A DNA stretch of 64,000 nt from Chromatiales bacterium. Lineage in GTDB: Bacteria; Pseudomonadota; Gammaproteobacteria; Steroidobacterales; GCA-2729495. Positions 7,431-16,134 of the stretch are shown here, in pieces. Position numbers and translations under genes: made by a program. Within the stretch, counting starts at the first letter, position 1; each line of letters begins with the position of its first letter. The notes beneath the pieces were generated by a model. It saw only the letters and a program-made list of their open reading frames with translations, searched no databases and was not told the origin of the DNA. The stretch is from contig JACKNI010000003.1 of assembly GCA_024234935.1 (NCBI GenBank), positions 186,001-250,000 of the forward strand, in the 5' to 3' direction.

Positions 7431-9755
7431 ATGAGCCTGATTGGAAAAAGCCCGCAACGTCCCGACGCCTTCGACAAGGTCACCGGCGGCAAGGCCTTTC
7501 CGGTCAACGTCAAGGTGCCGGGCATGCTGCACGCCAAGCTGCTGCGCAGCCCCTACCCGCACGCCCGCATCCTCGGCATCGACACCAGCGCGGCCGAGAA
7601 ACTGCCTGGCGTGAAGGCCGTGCTGGTACCGTCCGAGGTACCGAAGCGCAAGTTCACGCCCGTGTACTTCGTGCCCAGCGATGCCGGCAGCATGGTGCAG
7701 GACATGCTCATCATGAGCGACACCGTGCGCTTCGCCGGCCAGCCGGTTGCAGCTGTCGCCGCAACGTCGCTGCGCATCGCCGAGCAGGCCATCGAACTGA
7801 TCGAAGTCGAATACGAAGAACTGCCTGTCGTCTTCGACCCCGAAGAAGCAATGCAGCCCGGCGCGCCGCAGTTGCACGAGCATGCGGCGAACAACGTGGC
7901 GGTGAACCCGGTGATGGGCTTCGGCGACCTGGACAAGGGATTTGCCGAAGCCGATCACATCTTCGAAGGCGTCTACAGCAGCCACCGGGTGCACACCTGT
8001 TACATGGAGCCGCGCGTCTGCATCGTGGACTGCGACCGGCAGGGCACATTCACCGTGCACTCATCGACGCAGCACCTGTTTGGCCTGCGCGAGAAGCTCG
8101 CCTTCGCGCTGGAGATTCCCGAGAGCAAGGTGCGCGTCATCAAGGCGCCCTATATCGGTGGAGGCTTCGGCGGCAAGCTCGACATGGGCTACATCGAGCC
8201 GATCGCCGCCCTGCTGAGCAGGAAGACCGGTCGCCCGGTGCGCATCGAGCAGACGCGCTACGAAGACTTCATCACCACGGCCCGGCACCCGATCAAGGTC
8301 TACCTGAAGACCGGCGTGAAGAAGGACGGCACCTTCACCGCCCGTCATGCAAAGAGCATCCTCGATACCGGCGCCCACGCGACACATGGCGCCGAAGTCA
8401 TCAACGTGCACGGCGTGTTCGGCCTGCTGATGACCTATCGCTGCCCGAACAGCAAGTGGGAAGGCTACACGGTCTACACCAACAACATGATCGGCGGTGG
8501 CTACCGCGGCTATGGTTCACCGCAGGCCTGTTTCGCCGCCGAGTCGCAGATCGACGAGATCTGCGAGAAGCTCAAACTCGATCCGATCGAATTCCGCCGC
8601 AAGAACGCCTGGCATGCCGGCGAACCCCATCCGATGGTCCAGGGGCTGACACTGGACAGCTATGCCTTCGACGAATGCCTGCAGAGTGGCGCGGAGCGCT
8701 TTGGCTGGTCGAAGCGGAAGAAGGCGGACAGCGGCAAGGGCACAAAGAAGCGCGGCATGGGCTTTGCCTGTCAGCCGCTGTGGGTCAGCGGCTGCATCGG
8801 CTTCCCGGACATCTACGAGCACTCCGGCGCCATCATCAAACTGAACCGGGATGGCACCGCCGACCTCGCCACTGCCACGATGGATATCGGTTCCGGCCAG
8901 ATCACCACGCTCTGCCAGATCGCAGCCGCCGAGCTCGGCCTGCCGATGGAAGCGGTGCGCATGGTGCAGAACGCGGATACGACGACCGTGCCGGTAGACG
9001 CGCCCACGCACGCCAGCCGGGCCACCTACAGCTCCGGCAATGCCGTGCAGGCCGCGGCGCGGACCGTGCGCGAGCGGCTGCTCAAGGTCGCCGGCATCAT
9101 GCTCGATGTCAGTCCGGACCAGCTCAGCGTTGTGGACGGCAAGGTCCTGGTCAAGGGCGCACCGAAGCGCACGCTGAGCGTTGCAGAAGTCGTGACGCGC
9201 GCCGAATCGCCATTCGTGCAGCACGGCGCGAACGGACCGGCACCGACCACACTCGAGGAAAAGGGCACGATCATCGGCGTGTCGAGCCTCGCGCCCAAGG
9301 CCAACCCCTCGCCGGTGTCGGTGGAGTTCGTCGAAGTCGAAGTCGATACCGAGACCGGTGTGGTACAGGTGCTGCGCGTTGTCTACGCACACGACCTCGG
9401 CAAGCTGATTCACCGCAACGGCGCCGAAGGGCAGGTCGAGGGCGGTTTCCAGCAGGGCATGGGCTACGCGCTGATGGAAAACCTGCAGTTCGATCCCGTA
9501 TCCGGCTCCTGTCTGGCCGGCGATTTCCTCGACTACAAGATACCGACCGCTGTGGAAATGCCGCGCGACATACAAAGCATCTTCATCGAGTCCAATGAAC
9601 CGAGCGGCCCCTTCGGTGCGAAGTCACTCTCCGAGCCCTGCATCACGGTGCCCGCGCCCGCCATCGCCAACGCGATCTACAACGCCATCGGCGTGCGCAT
9701 CCGCGAGCTGCCGATCACGCCCGAGAAGATACTCGCCGCACTCGGCAAGCTTTAG
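7431..9755 (+). CDS. Molybdenum hydroxylase catalytic subunit (xanthine dehydrogenase family)
   Basis: A 774-residue molybdopterin-binding subunit. The ATG at 7431 (MSLIGKSPQRPDAFDKVTG) was chosen because the longer open frame reads back into the 2Fe-2S gene. Landmarks are SPYPHARILG (40-49), the PYIGGGFGGK loop (240-249), GGGYRGYGSPQ (355-365) and GAKSLSEPC near the end with the active-site Glu at 735. The YRGYG and GAKSLSE motifs resemble aromatic and heterocyclic hydroxylases and hydroxybenzoyl-CoA reductase-type proteins more than CO dehydrogenase. Electrons leave through the two upstream subunits. Substrate not predictable; last gene of its operon, with 140 bases to the next gene. Confidence 0.87.
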   Translation: MSLIGKSPQRPDAFDKVTGGKAFPVNVKVPGMLHAKLLRSPYPHARILGIDTSAAEKLPGVKAVLVPSEVPKRKFTPVYFVPSDAGSMVQDMLIMSDTVRFAGQPVAAVAATSLRIAEQAIELIEVEYEELPVVFDPEEAMQPGAPQLHEHAANNVAVNPVMGFGDLDKGFAEADHIFEGVYSSHRVHTCYMEPRVCIVDCDRQGTFTVHSSTQHLFGLREKLAFALEIPESKVRVIKAPYIGGGFGGKLDMGYIEPIAALLSRKTGRPVRIEQTRYEDFITTARHPIKVYLKTGVKKDGTFTARHAKSILDTGAHATHGAEVINVHGVFGLLMTYRCPNSKWEGYTVYTNNMIGGGYRGYGSPQACFAAESQIDEICEKLKLDPIEFRRKNAWHAGEPHPMVQGLTLDSYAFDECLQSGAERFGWSKRKKADSGKGTKKRGMGFACQPLWVSGCIGFPDIYEHSGAIIKLNRDGTADLATATMDIGSGQITTLCQIAAAELGLPMEAVRMVQNADTTTVPVDAPTHASRATYSSGNAVQAAARTVRERLLKVAGIMLDVSPDQLSVVDGKVLVKGAPKRTLSVAEVVTRAESPFVQHGANGPAPTTLEEKGTIIGVSSLAPKANPSPVSVEFVEVEVDTETGVVQVLRVVYAHDLGKLIHRNGAEGQVEGGFQQGMGYALMENLQFDPVSGSCLAGDFLDYKIPTAVEMPRDIQSIFIESNEPSGPFGAKSLSEPCITVPAPAIANAIYNAIGVRIRELPITPEKILAALGKL

Positions 9756-9895
9756 AGTCAGTCCGGACCGGGAACAATCCGTCTGCCTGGCGACGCCGCC
9801 GCCAGCAGCAATCAAATGCTCCGGCACCGGGTCGGCCGATTTGGAGTCCATTGGCCGGACTGGTAGCGTAAGCCCTCGAACCGGAGGGGGATCGC

Positions 9896-11188
9896 ATGAC
9901 GTCACGCTTTCTGACGTGCTGTCTGATGGCCGTGGCGCTCCACTGCCTGTCTTTTGACCGGGCGCTGGCGGCACCTGTCGAGGCCCCTCCGCTGCCACCA
10001 GAGGCGGCCGTCCAGCCGATCTCGCTGGGCAGTGACGGCTCTGAATCCATTGCTCTGGGCAGCATCGTGTTCCGGATAGCAACCGGCACGCCCGTCGGCA
10101 ACCTCTACCGGATCGGTCGCAAGAAGCCCCTGCGGGAAGACCGCTGGACGGCGACTTCCGGGCGATCACGGGAATTCGACGTGGCCACCATGGACCGGCT
10201 GCGAGCGCAGGGCTACATGGTTGTCGATGCCACGCGGGATGTCTTCGCCCGGGCTGAACCGGGAAAGGCACGGTATCAGCTGGGCGCGGTGGTCTCGCGC
10301 GCATGGCGGGACTTCTACTTCAGGTACTCCAACAGTTACGTGTCCCTGCCGGATGAAGGCTACGGCGTTGCGAACCTTGACGTCGAGTTCCAGATCCTCG
10401 ACCAGACCACCTCGGAAGTCGTGTTCCGCAAGACCTACCAGGGCTTCGGTACCGACGTGGGGCAAAACCCGTCACCGCTGATTCCGGCATTCATGAATGC
10501 CCTCGACCACGCGCTCTCTGACCAGGCATTCGTGGATCGACTGCGCAAGCCGGCCGCTGCCGGCACGACAATAGCCGGTGCACCGGCAACACAATTGCGG
10601 ATCCCGGTCTGCAAAGTCGATGGCGAAGCACGCCTGCCCGACGACCTGAAACGGATCATGCCGTCCGTAGTGACGCTCCGCGTCGGCCAGGTGATGGGAA
10701 CTGGTGTTCTCGTTTCATCCGAAGGCCATGTCCTGACGGCCGCCCACCTGGTCACGGCAGCGACCCGCATTACCGCAGCGACTTCCAGCGGTATGGAATT
10801 CGACGCATCGGTACTGCGCGTGGACAAGGCGAGTGACATCGCGGTACTGAAGCTGCCCGGCCGCGGCCATCCGTGTACGACCGTATCCCGGACCCTGACG
10901 CTGACGACCGGCGCGGACGTATTCATCATCGGCTCGCCGCTCGACAAGAGCCTCGCCAACTCGGTGACCCGCGGGATCATGAGCGGGGAACGAACCATCG
11001 ACGGCATCCGTTACGTACAGACAGACGCCAGCGTCAATCCGGGGAACAGCGGTGGACCGCTGTTCGATGTCGATGGACAGGTGCAGGCGATCGTGACCAC
11101 CAAGATCGTGGGTACCAGCATCGAGGGCCTCGCATTCGGTGTCCCGATGGAGGTAATTGCCAAAGACATGGGGATAGTCTTCGACTGA
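9896..11188 (+). CDS. Secreted trypsin-like serine protease with an uncharacterised N-terminal domain
   Basis: A 430-residue exported protein. Residues 1-26 form a signal peptide ending DRALAA, so it acts in the periplasm or outside. Residues 45-220 are a domain I do not recognise, with regular strand-like segments (YQLGAVVSRAWRDFYFRYS and FQILDQTTSEVVFRKTYQG). Residues 255-430 are a DegP/HtrA-like chymotrypsin fold with the triad His284 (TAAHLV), Asp314 (SDIAVLKL) and Ser385 (NPGNSGGPLF). No PDZ domain follows, which separates it from classical DegP/DegQ. A strong GGAGGGGG ribosome site lies 5 bases before the ATG. Target unknown. Confidence 0.8.
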   Translation: MTSRFLTCCLMAVALHCLSFDRALAAPVEAPPLPPEAAVQPISLGSDGSESIALGSIVFRIATGTPVGNLYRIGRKKPLREDRWTATSGRSREFDVATMDRLRAQGYMVVDATRDVFARAEPGKARYQLGAVVSRAWRDFYFRYSNSYVSLPDEGYGVANLDVEFQILDQTTSEVVFRKTYQGFGTDVGQNPSPLIPAFMNALDHALSDQAFVDRLRKPAAAGTTIAGAPATQLRIPVCKVDGEARLPDDLKRIMPSVVTLRVGQVMGTGVLVSSEGHVLTAAHLVTAATRITAATSSGMEFDASVLRVDKASDIAVLKLPGRGHPCTTVSRTLTLTTGADVFIIGSPLDKSLANSVTRGIMSGERTIDGIRYVQTDASVNPGNSGGPLFDVDGQVQAIVTTKIVGTSIEGLAFGVPMEVIAKDMGIVFD

Positions 11189-11218
11189 GGGGGGAGCGGG
11201 CGCCATATACTCCGGAAT

Positions 11219-12982
11219 ATGAAGCGTGCCCCCATCTCCCTTGTGGCCGGATTCGTTGCATGCATCGTGCTCGGCGGCTGCATGCGGCCGGAGCCGAAAC
11301 CGGATGCCGATGTCATCGTCATCGGCACTGGTATCGCCGGCCTGTCGGCGGCCCTGGAAGCTTCTGCTGCCGGGCGCACCGTCCTGCTCATCGATGCCAA
11401 CTCGGTCGGTGGCGGCCATGCGGTAAAGGCCGGTGGCTTCGCGCTGGTCGGGACGCCCCTGCAGGAACGGAAGGGCTACCGGGACAGCCCGGAGATTGCG
11501 GCGAGGGACCTGCTCGCCTGGGGCGAGGACGCGGATGCGGAGTGGGTGCGCCGCTACGTGACGGCATCCCGGACCGACGTTCATGACTGGCTGACCGGGT
11601 TCGGCGTGCGCTGGGGCTTCATTCTGGACACGCCCGAGCACTCGGTGCCCCGCTTCCATTTCGCCAACGGCGCGGCACTGAACGTGGTGGTGCCGATGAT
11701 GCGGGCCGCGTTCGCCGACCCGAATCTCGGCTTTCACTGGAACACGGAAGCGGTTGCGCTCATCAACAGCGACGGTGCTGTACGTGGCGTGCGGGTGCGC
11801 AATCTGCGCACAGGCATTTCGCGCGATCTGGTCGCGCCGGCCGTGATCATCGCCACGGGCGGCTGGCAAAACGACCTGGCTTTTGTCCGCCGCGAGTGGC
11901 GCAATGACTTGCCCGTCCCGTCACCCCTGTATTCAGGCGCTGGCCACTTCGCGACAGGTACCGGCATCCGGCTGGCGCAGTCCGTCGGCGCTGCCACCAC
12001 GCGCATGGATCACCAGGTGACGTTCACCACGGGAATTCCGGACCCGCGCGATCCGGGTGGTACGCGCGCCCTGCTCGGCCAGAACCCGGGCGCCATCCGG
12101 GTCAACAGCAAGGGCCAGCGCTTCATCAATGAGGCTGGACCGAGCAAGCTGGCCGACAGAACGGTACTCGGGTTGACGCCCGCCACTCACTGGCTGGTCT
12201 TCGATGCCGACGGTTTGCGCACGCTGCGAATCCGGGATGCCGTATGGCTGGGCAATCCGCCGGGCATCAAACCGCTGATGCAGGCCGGACTCATCCGCCA
12301 GGCTGATTCCATTCCAGAGCTGGCTATCGCGGCAGGTCTGCCGGCGACGGCACTGGAGCAGACAGTGCAGCGCTGGAACGCCGCGGTGCTGGCCGGCGAG
12401 GACACCGACTTTGCCCGCTTCGCGCATGGCAGGCCGGACCCGACCGCGCGGGCGCTTCGCCGGCCGCCGTTCTACGCGCTGCAGTTGTTCCCGATGACGC
12501 GCAAGAGCATGGGCGGCCTCGCGATCGACGCAAACACCGGTGTGCTGGATCAGGCGGGCCGACCGATTCCGGGACTATTTGCCGCCGGAGAAGTCACGGG
12601 CGTCGCCGGCATCAACGGCAGTTACGGTGGCGAAGGTACGTTTCTGGGTCCCTCGGTGTATCTCGGCCGACTGGCGGGTCGCGCTGTGACGGGCGGTGAA
12701 ACCATCGGGCGCACCCCGCAGGCTGTGCCACCGCCGGCCAAGGCTACCGTGTCTGCCGATCCGGCCTACAGGGAACGGGCCATCACGGTGTCACCCGACG
12801 CGCTAAAGCGACTGACCGAGACCAGACGCCCCGGCTACTGGCACTTTGAAGAAGCGCACCGCATCGTGCTCGAACGCGCGCTGGACTGCACGGCCTGTCA
12901 CACACCCGACTGGCCGACCGTGACTGCCGCGACGGCAGCCCAGCGACAGGCGCAACTGAATGCCTGCAGCACCTGCCACTAG
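11219..12982 (+). CDS. Lipoprotein flavocytochrome c, fumarate-reductase/succinate-dehydrogenase-like FAD protein
   Basis: A 587-residue predicted lipoprotein: a short signal sequence ends VLGGC with the lipid-attachment Cys at 21. The FAD-binding domain starts at once (VIVIGTGIAGLSAALEA, about 32-48) and continues as a fumarate reductase flavoprotein-type fold with KSMGGLAID and the C-terminal FAD block GEVTGVAGINGSYGGEG. Uniquely, it ends in a small c-type cytochrome tail with two haem motifs, CTACH at 557-561 and CSTCH at 583-587, the final His being the last residue. Haem attachment needs export, consistent with the lipobox. It probably reduces or oxidises an unsaturated acid or ketone using c-type electron carriers. 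The DUF2231 membrane gene follows after about 40 bases and may be a partner. Confidence 0.78.
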   Translation: MKRAPISLVAGFVACIVLGGCMRPEPKPDADVIVIGTGIAGLSAALEASAAGRTVLLIDANSVGGGHAVKAGGFALVGTPLQERKGYRDSPEIAARDLLAWGEDADAEWVRRYVTASRTDVHDWLTGFGVRWGFILDTPEHSVPRFHFANGAALNVVVPMMRAAFADPNLGFHWNTEAVALINSDGAVRGVRVRNLRTGISRDLVAPAVIIATGGWQNDLAFVRREWRNDLPVPSPLYSGAGHFATGTGIRLAQSVGAATTRMDHQVTFTTGIPDPRDPGGTRALLGQNPGAIRVNSKGQRFINEAGPSKLADRTVLGLTPATHWLVFDADGLRTLRIRDAVWLGNPPGIKPLMQAGLIRQADSIPELAIAAGLPATALEQTVQRWNAAVLAGEDTDFARFAHGRPDPTARALRRPPFYALQLFPMTRKSMGGLAIDANTGVLDQAGRPIPGLFAAGEVTGVAGINGSYGGEGTFLGPSVYLGRLAGRAVTGGETIGRTPQAVPPPAKATVSADPAYRERAITVSPDALKRLTETRRPGYWHFEEAHRIVLERALDCTACHTPDWPTVTAATAAQRQAQLNACSTCH

Positions 12983-13023
12983 CAGGCTGGCGACAATCAA
13001 CCGGATTTATGCAGACTAGGGTC

Positions 13024-13527
13024 ATGGACGCGCGCATACATCCCTACATCGTGCATTTCTCCGTTGGCCTGATCCTGGCCGGTGTGGCGCTGTTCCTGGT
13101 CGCTGCCGTGTTCCGGCGGCGGACTTGGTCGGCATCCCTGCTGCATGCGGCGCGCTGGAACCTGTGGATCGGCGCCGCCTTTGCGCTGGCGTCCATCGGC
13201 ACCGGCTTCGTCGACTACATGAGCAATCCCTGTGACGCGGCGGCCATCGACGCCACCGTCCTGCACCGGCGCTCGGGTGCCGTGACCTGGTGGTCATCGC
13301 TGATCGCCGGCATCGCCGTGTACCGCACGCGTCAGCGTCCACCGGGCGGGGTGCTGATGGGCTGGCTGCTGTTCGTGGCCCTGGCGGCGATGACGGCCGC
13401 CAGGCTCGGCACGGATCTCACCTACGACCGCGGGCTCGGTGTCACCTCGGCCTGGCCGGACGACTCGACCGCCTGCTTCGAACTGGAGCGCCAGCCGCCG
13501 CCTACTCCAGCACCGCCACCGACTTGA
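13024..13527 (+). CDS. DUF2231-type integral membrane protein
   Basis: A 167-residue membrane protein with four predicted hydrophobic spans. It opens with MDARIHPYIVHFSVGLILAG, the characteristic start of the DUF2231 family, in which conserved histidines near the membrane are thought to bind haem. An alternative in-frame ATG at 13009 would add five residues; neither start has a strong ribosome site. The C-terminus is a short proline-rich tail (RQPPPTPAPPPT). It follows the flavocytochrome gene closely and could link it to the membrane quinone pool, but this is inference from position. The 3' end overlaps the convergent modC by 26 bases. Confidence 0.7.
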   Translation: MDARIHPYIVHFSVGLILAGVALFLVAAVFRRRTWSASLLHAARWNLWIGAAFALASIGTGFVDYMSNPCDAAAIDATVLHRRSGAVTWWSSLIAGIAVYRTRQRPPGGVLMGWLLFVALAAMTAARLGTDLTYDRGLGVTSAWPDDSTACFELERQPPPTPAPPPT

Positions 13528-14572
13528 TCTGCGCCCAGACCCGCTTGCCGGGTCGCAGGTCCAGCGCATGCACGGAGCGCGCGGTCAGCCGCGCGAGCAG
13601 CAGGGTGCCGCCGATATCGATCTGCGCGAGTCGCGCGGCCGGATGGCCACTCCCGGCGATGGCCGTGACCGTGCCGGACAGCAGATTGAGGATGCTGACG
13701 TCATCGCAATGCGTGAGCGCGAGGCTCACGTCGCGGGCCAGCACCCGCAGACGCAGGCGACGGCCGATCGCCACGCCGTTGTCCTGCACCCACAGGCTGC
13801 CGCCCGGCACGGCCGCGCGCAACAGGTGCCAGTCGGCATCCCGTTCAGCCACGGTGGCCTCGAGCACGACCCCGGCGTCGTCCTCCTCGCCGCGCGGCAG
13901 ATCGAGCCGCGACATGACGTCCGCGAGCGCACCGCTGGCGAAAACACGGCCTTCGTCCAGCACGACCAGGTGATCGGCCAGGCGTGCGACTTCGTCCGGC
14001 GAATGCGTCACGTACAGGACCGGGATCTGCAGCGTTTCGTGCAGCTGCTCGAGATACGGCAGGATTTCCCGCTTGCGTGCGAGGTCGAGTGCCGCGAGCG
14101 GTTCATCGAGCAGCAGCAGGCGCGGACTGACCGCCAGCGCCCGTGCGATGGCAACCCGCTGGCGTTCGCCACCGGACAGCCGCTCCGGTTTGCGTGACAG
14201 CAGATGGCCGATCCCAAGCAGCGAGATCGCCTGCTCCAGCGACACGCGACGTTCGGCGGCGGCGGTGCGCCTGAGACCGAACTCGAGGTTGCCCTGCACC
14301 GTCAGGTGCGGGAACAGGGCCGCATCCTGAAAGACATAGCCGATGGACCGGCGATGCGTGGGAACGAAGCGCGTCTGGTCCTGCCAGACCTCGTCGCCGA
14401 GCGCGAGAAAGCCGCCAGGCGCGCGCTCGAATCCGGCCACACAGCGCAACAACGTGGTCTTGCCGGAACCGGAAGGACCAAAAAGCGCCGTCACACCCGT
14501 GGCCGGGACAGCGAGATCCACGTCCAGGCTGAAGCCGGGCCAGTCGAGGCGAAAGCGCGCGGCGATGCTCAT
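13502..14572 (-). CDS. modC: Molybdate ABC transporter ATP-binding protein
   Basis: A 356-residue cytoplasmic ATPase. Walker A is GPSGSGKTT (32-40), the signature LSGGERQRVAIARAL is intact, Walker B LLLLDEP follows, and the H-loop is YVTHSPDEVARLADH. The last 70 or so residues form the TOBE/Mop-like domain typical of ModC (GGTLLLARLTARSVHALDLRPG). It energises molybdate import and pairs with the permease, whose frame it overlaps by 4 bases. It is last in modABC. The location fits the cofactor demand of the three molybdenum enzymes in the window. Confidence 0.95.
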   Translation of the reverse strand: MSIAARFRLDWPGFSLDVDLAVPATGVTALFGPSGSGKTTLLRCVAGFERAPGGFLALGDEVWQDQTRFVPTHRRSIGYVFQDAALFPHLTVQGNLEFGLRRTAAAERRVSLEQAISLLGIGHLLSRKPERLSGGERQRVAIARALAVSPRLLLLDEPLAALDLARKREILPYLEQLHETLQIPVLYVTHSPDEVARLADHLVVLDEGRVFASGALADVMSRLDLPRGEEDDAGVVLEATVAERDADWHLLRAAVPGGSLWVQDNGVAIGRRLRLRVLARDVSLALTHCDDVSILNLLSGTVTAIAGSGHPAARLAQIDIGGTLLLARLTARSVHALDLRPGKRVWAQIKSVAVLE

Positions 14573-15246
14573 GGATGCACGAAGCGATATCGGCGGTTGA
14601 TCGCATAGACGCCGAGCAGCAGCAGGAAAGACGCCACCAGCAGGCTGCCTGCCAGCAGGTGTGCAGAGGCGTAGTCCATCGCTTCGGCGTGATCGTAGAT
14701 GGCAATCGACAGTACGCGGGTCTCGCCGGGAATATTGCCGCCGACCATCAGCACGACGCCGAATTCACCGACCGTATGCGCAAAACTCAGCGTTATCGCG
14801 CTTAGAAAGCCGCGTCCGGACATCGGCACCACGACATTGAAGAAACGATCCCAGGGACCGGCGCGCAGCGTCGCGGCCGATTCCGTCATCTGCCTGCCCA
14901 CGGCCGCGAAGGCATCCTTGAGCGGCTGCACCATGAACGGCAATGAATAGAGCGTGGAGGCCAGCACCAGCCCGGCAAAGGTAAAGGCCAGATGCGGCAG
15001 CCCGAGGGATTGCAGCAGACCGCCGATCGGCCCCCTCGGACCCAGCGCGACCAGCATGTAAAAGCCGAGCACCGTGGGCGGCAGCACCAGCGGCAGCGCC
15101 ACCACCGCTTCCAGCAGCAGCGCAGCGCGTGAGCGCGTGCGCGCCAGCCACCAGGCCAGCGGCGTGCCGATCAGCAACAGGATCAGCGTGGTGAGCGCAG
15201 CCAGTGCGAGCGTGGTGCGCAACGCCTGCAGGTCAGCTGCGGACAT
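14569..15246 (-). CDS. modB: Molybdate ABC transporter permease
   Basis: A 225-residue inner-membrane permease with about five spans, of normal ModB length. It begins MSAADLQALRTTLALAALTT and carries the ABC-permease EAA-like loop near AAVGRQMTESAATLRAGPWDRF and the GEFGVVLMVGGNIPG block typical of ModB. It forms the molybdate channel with modC as ATPase and modA as binding protein. It starts 2 bases after the modA stop and overlaps modC by 4, so the three are translationally coupled. Confidence 0.95.
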   Translation of the reverse strand: MSAADLQALRTTLALAALTTLILLLIGTPLAWWLARTRSRAALLLEAVVALPLVLPPTVLGFYMLVALGPRGPIGGLLQSLGLPHLAFTFAGLVLASTLYSLPFMVQPLKDAFAAVGRQMTESAATLRAGPWDRFFNVVVPMSGRGFLSAITLSFAHTVGEFGVVLMVGGNIPGETRVLSIAIYDHAEAMDYASAHLLAGSLLVASFLLLLGVYAINRRYRFVHP

Positions 15247-15248
15247 GC

Positions 15249-16040
15249 CTACTCCGGCGCCTCGCCGGGCAGTGCGAAACCATAGCGAAGCAGCACGGCG
15301 CGCGCCTCGGCGCCACCGATCCAGGTCGCGAAGGCCGCTGCAAGCGGATTTGCAGCTGCGCGCCGGGTGATCACATAGCCCTGCTCCAGCGGTTCATGCC
15401 AGGTATCGGGAATCAGCGTCCACGCGCCACGGTCCTTCAGACCCGGAGCCAGCACCAGAGACAGCGCGACGATGCCGGCATCCGCAGCCCCGCTGTCGAT
15501 GAACTGTGCGGTCTGCGCGATGTTCTCGCCACGCACCAGCTTCGGCGCCATCGCCATCCATACGTTGGCGTACTCAAGCGCCTCGAGCGCACGTTTGCCA
15601 TATGGCGCGTGATCGGGATTGGCAATGGCGAACTTGCGGATGGCAGCCGTTGGCAATTCCTTCAGGGACAGCCGGCCGAGTTCGGGCTTGAGGCTCCACA
15701 GCACGATGCGACCCAGCGCATAGGGCGTCGCCGGGCCGCTGGTCAGTCCCTGCTGTTCCAGCGCACGCGGATAGCTGATATCCGCCGAGAAGAACATGTC
15801 GAATGGCGCCCCGTTGGCAATCTGGGCGGAGAACTTGCCGGACGATCCGTAGATGACTTCGACAGTATCGTCCGGGTGTGTGCCGCGAAAGTCCGCAACG
15901 ATTTCCTGCATCGCGAACTGCAGGTCGGAAGCGGCCGCAATCCTGAGCGAACCGGCGCCGGCCACGGGAGCCAATGCCAGCACCAGCGACAGTGCGAGCA
16001 CCACCGAACCACCGACCTTGAGCTGCGCTTTCCCGATCAT
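15249..16040 (-). CDS. modA: Molybdate ABC transporter substrate-binding protein
   Basis: A 263-residue periplasmic binding protein from the start chosen at 16040 (MIGKAQLKVGG), which gives a clean signal peptide ending APVAGAG before SLRIAAASDLQFAM. Family features include the AAASDL strand, the GSSGKFSAQIANGAPFDMFFSAD binding segment and YALGRIVLW. Longer starts at 16064 or 16076 are possible; none has a strong ribosome site. It captures molybdate for ModBC. The divergent space to the YejM-like gene is under 100 bases, and I see no ModE-type operator in it. Confidence 0.93.
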   Translation of the reverse strand: MIGKAQLKVGGSVVLALSLVLALAPVAGAGSLRIAAASDLQFAMQEIVADFRGTHPDDTVEVIYGSSGKFSAQIANGAPFDMFFSADISYPRALEQQGLTSGPATPYALGRIVLWSLKPELGRLSLKELPTAAIRKFAIANPDHAPYGKRALEALEYANVWMAMAPKLVRGENIAQTAQFIDSGAADAGIVALSLVLAPGLKDRGAWTLIPDTWHEPLEQGYVITRRAAANPLAAAFATWIGGAEARAVLLRYGFALPGEAPE

Positions 16041-16134
16041 GGACCTGCGGTCTGTGCCTTGCATCGTTCCGTGCATAGCAGACCACATCAATCGACCGCA
16101 GCGCAAAACATCTGTTCTAGAATGCCGGCACGCC

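Noticed and set aside
16041..16134. ModE operator or molybdenum cofactor riboswitch upstream of modA
   Set aside because: No ModE-type TATA-rich palindrome and no structured leader can be seen in the short divergent space.
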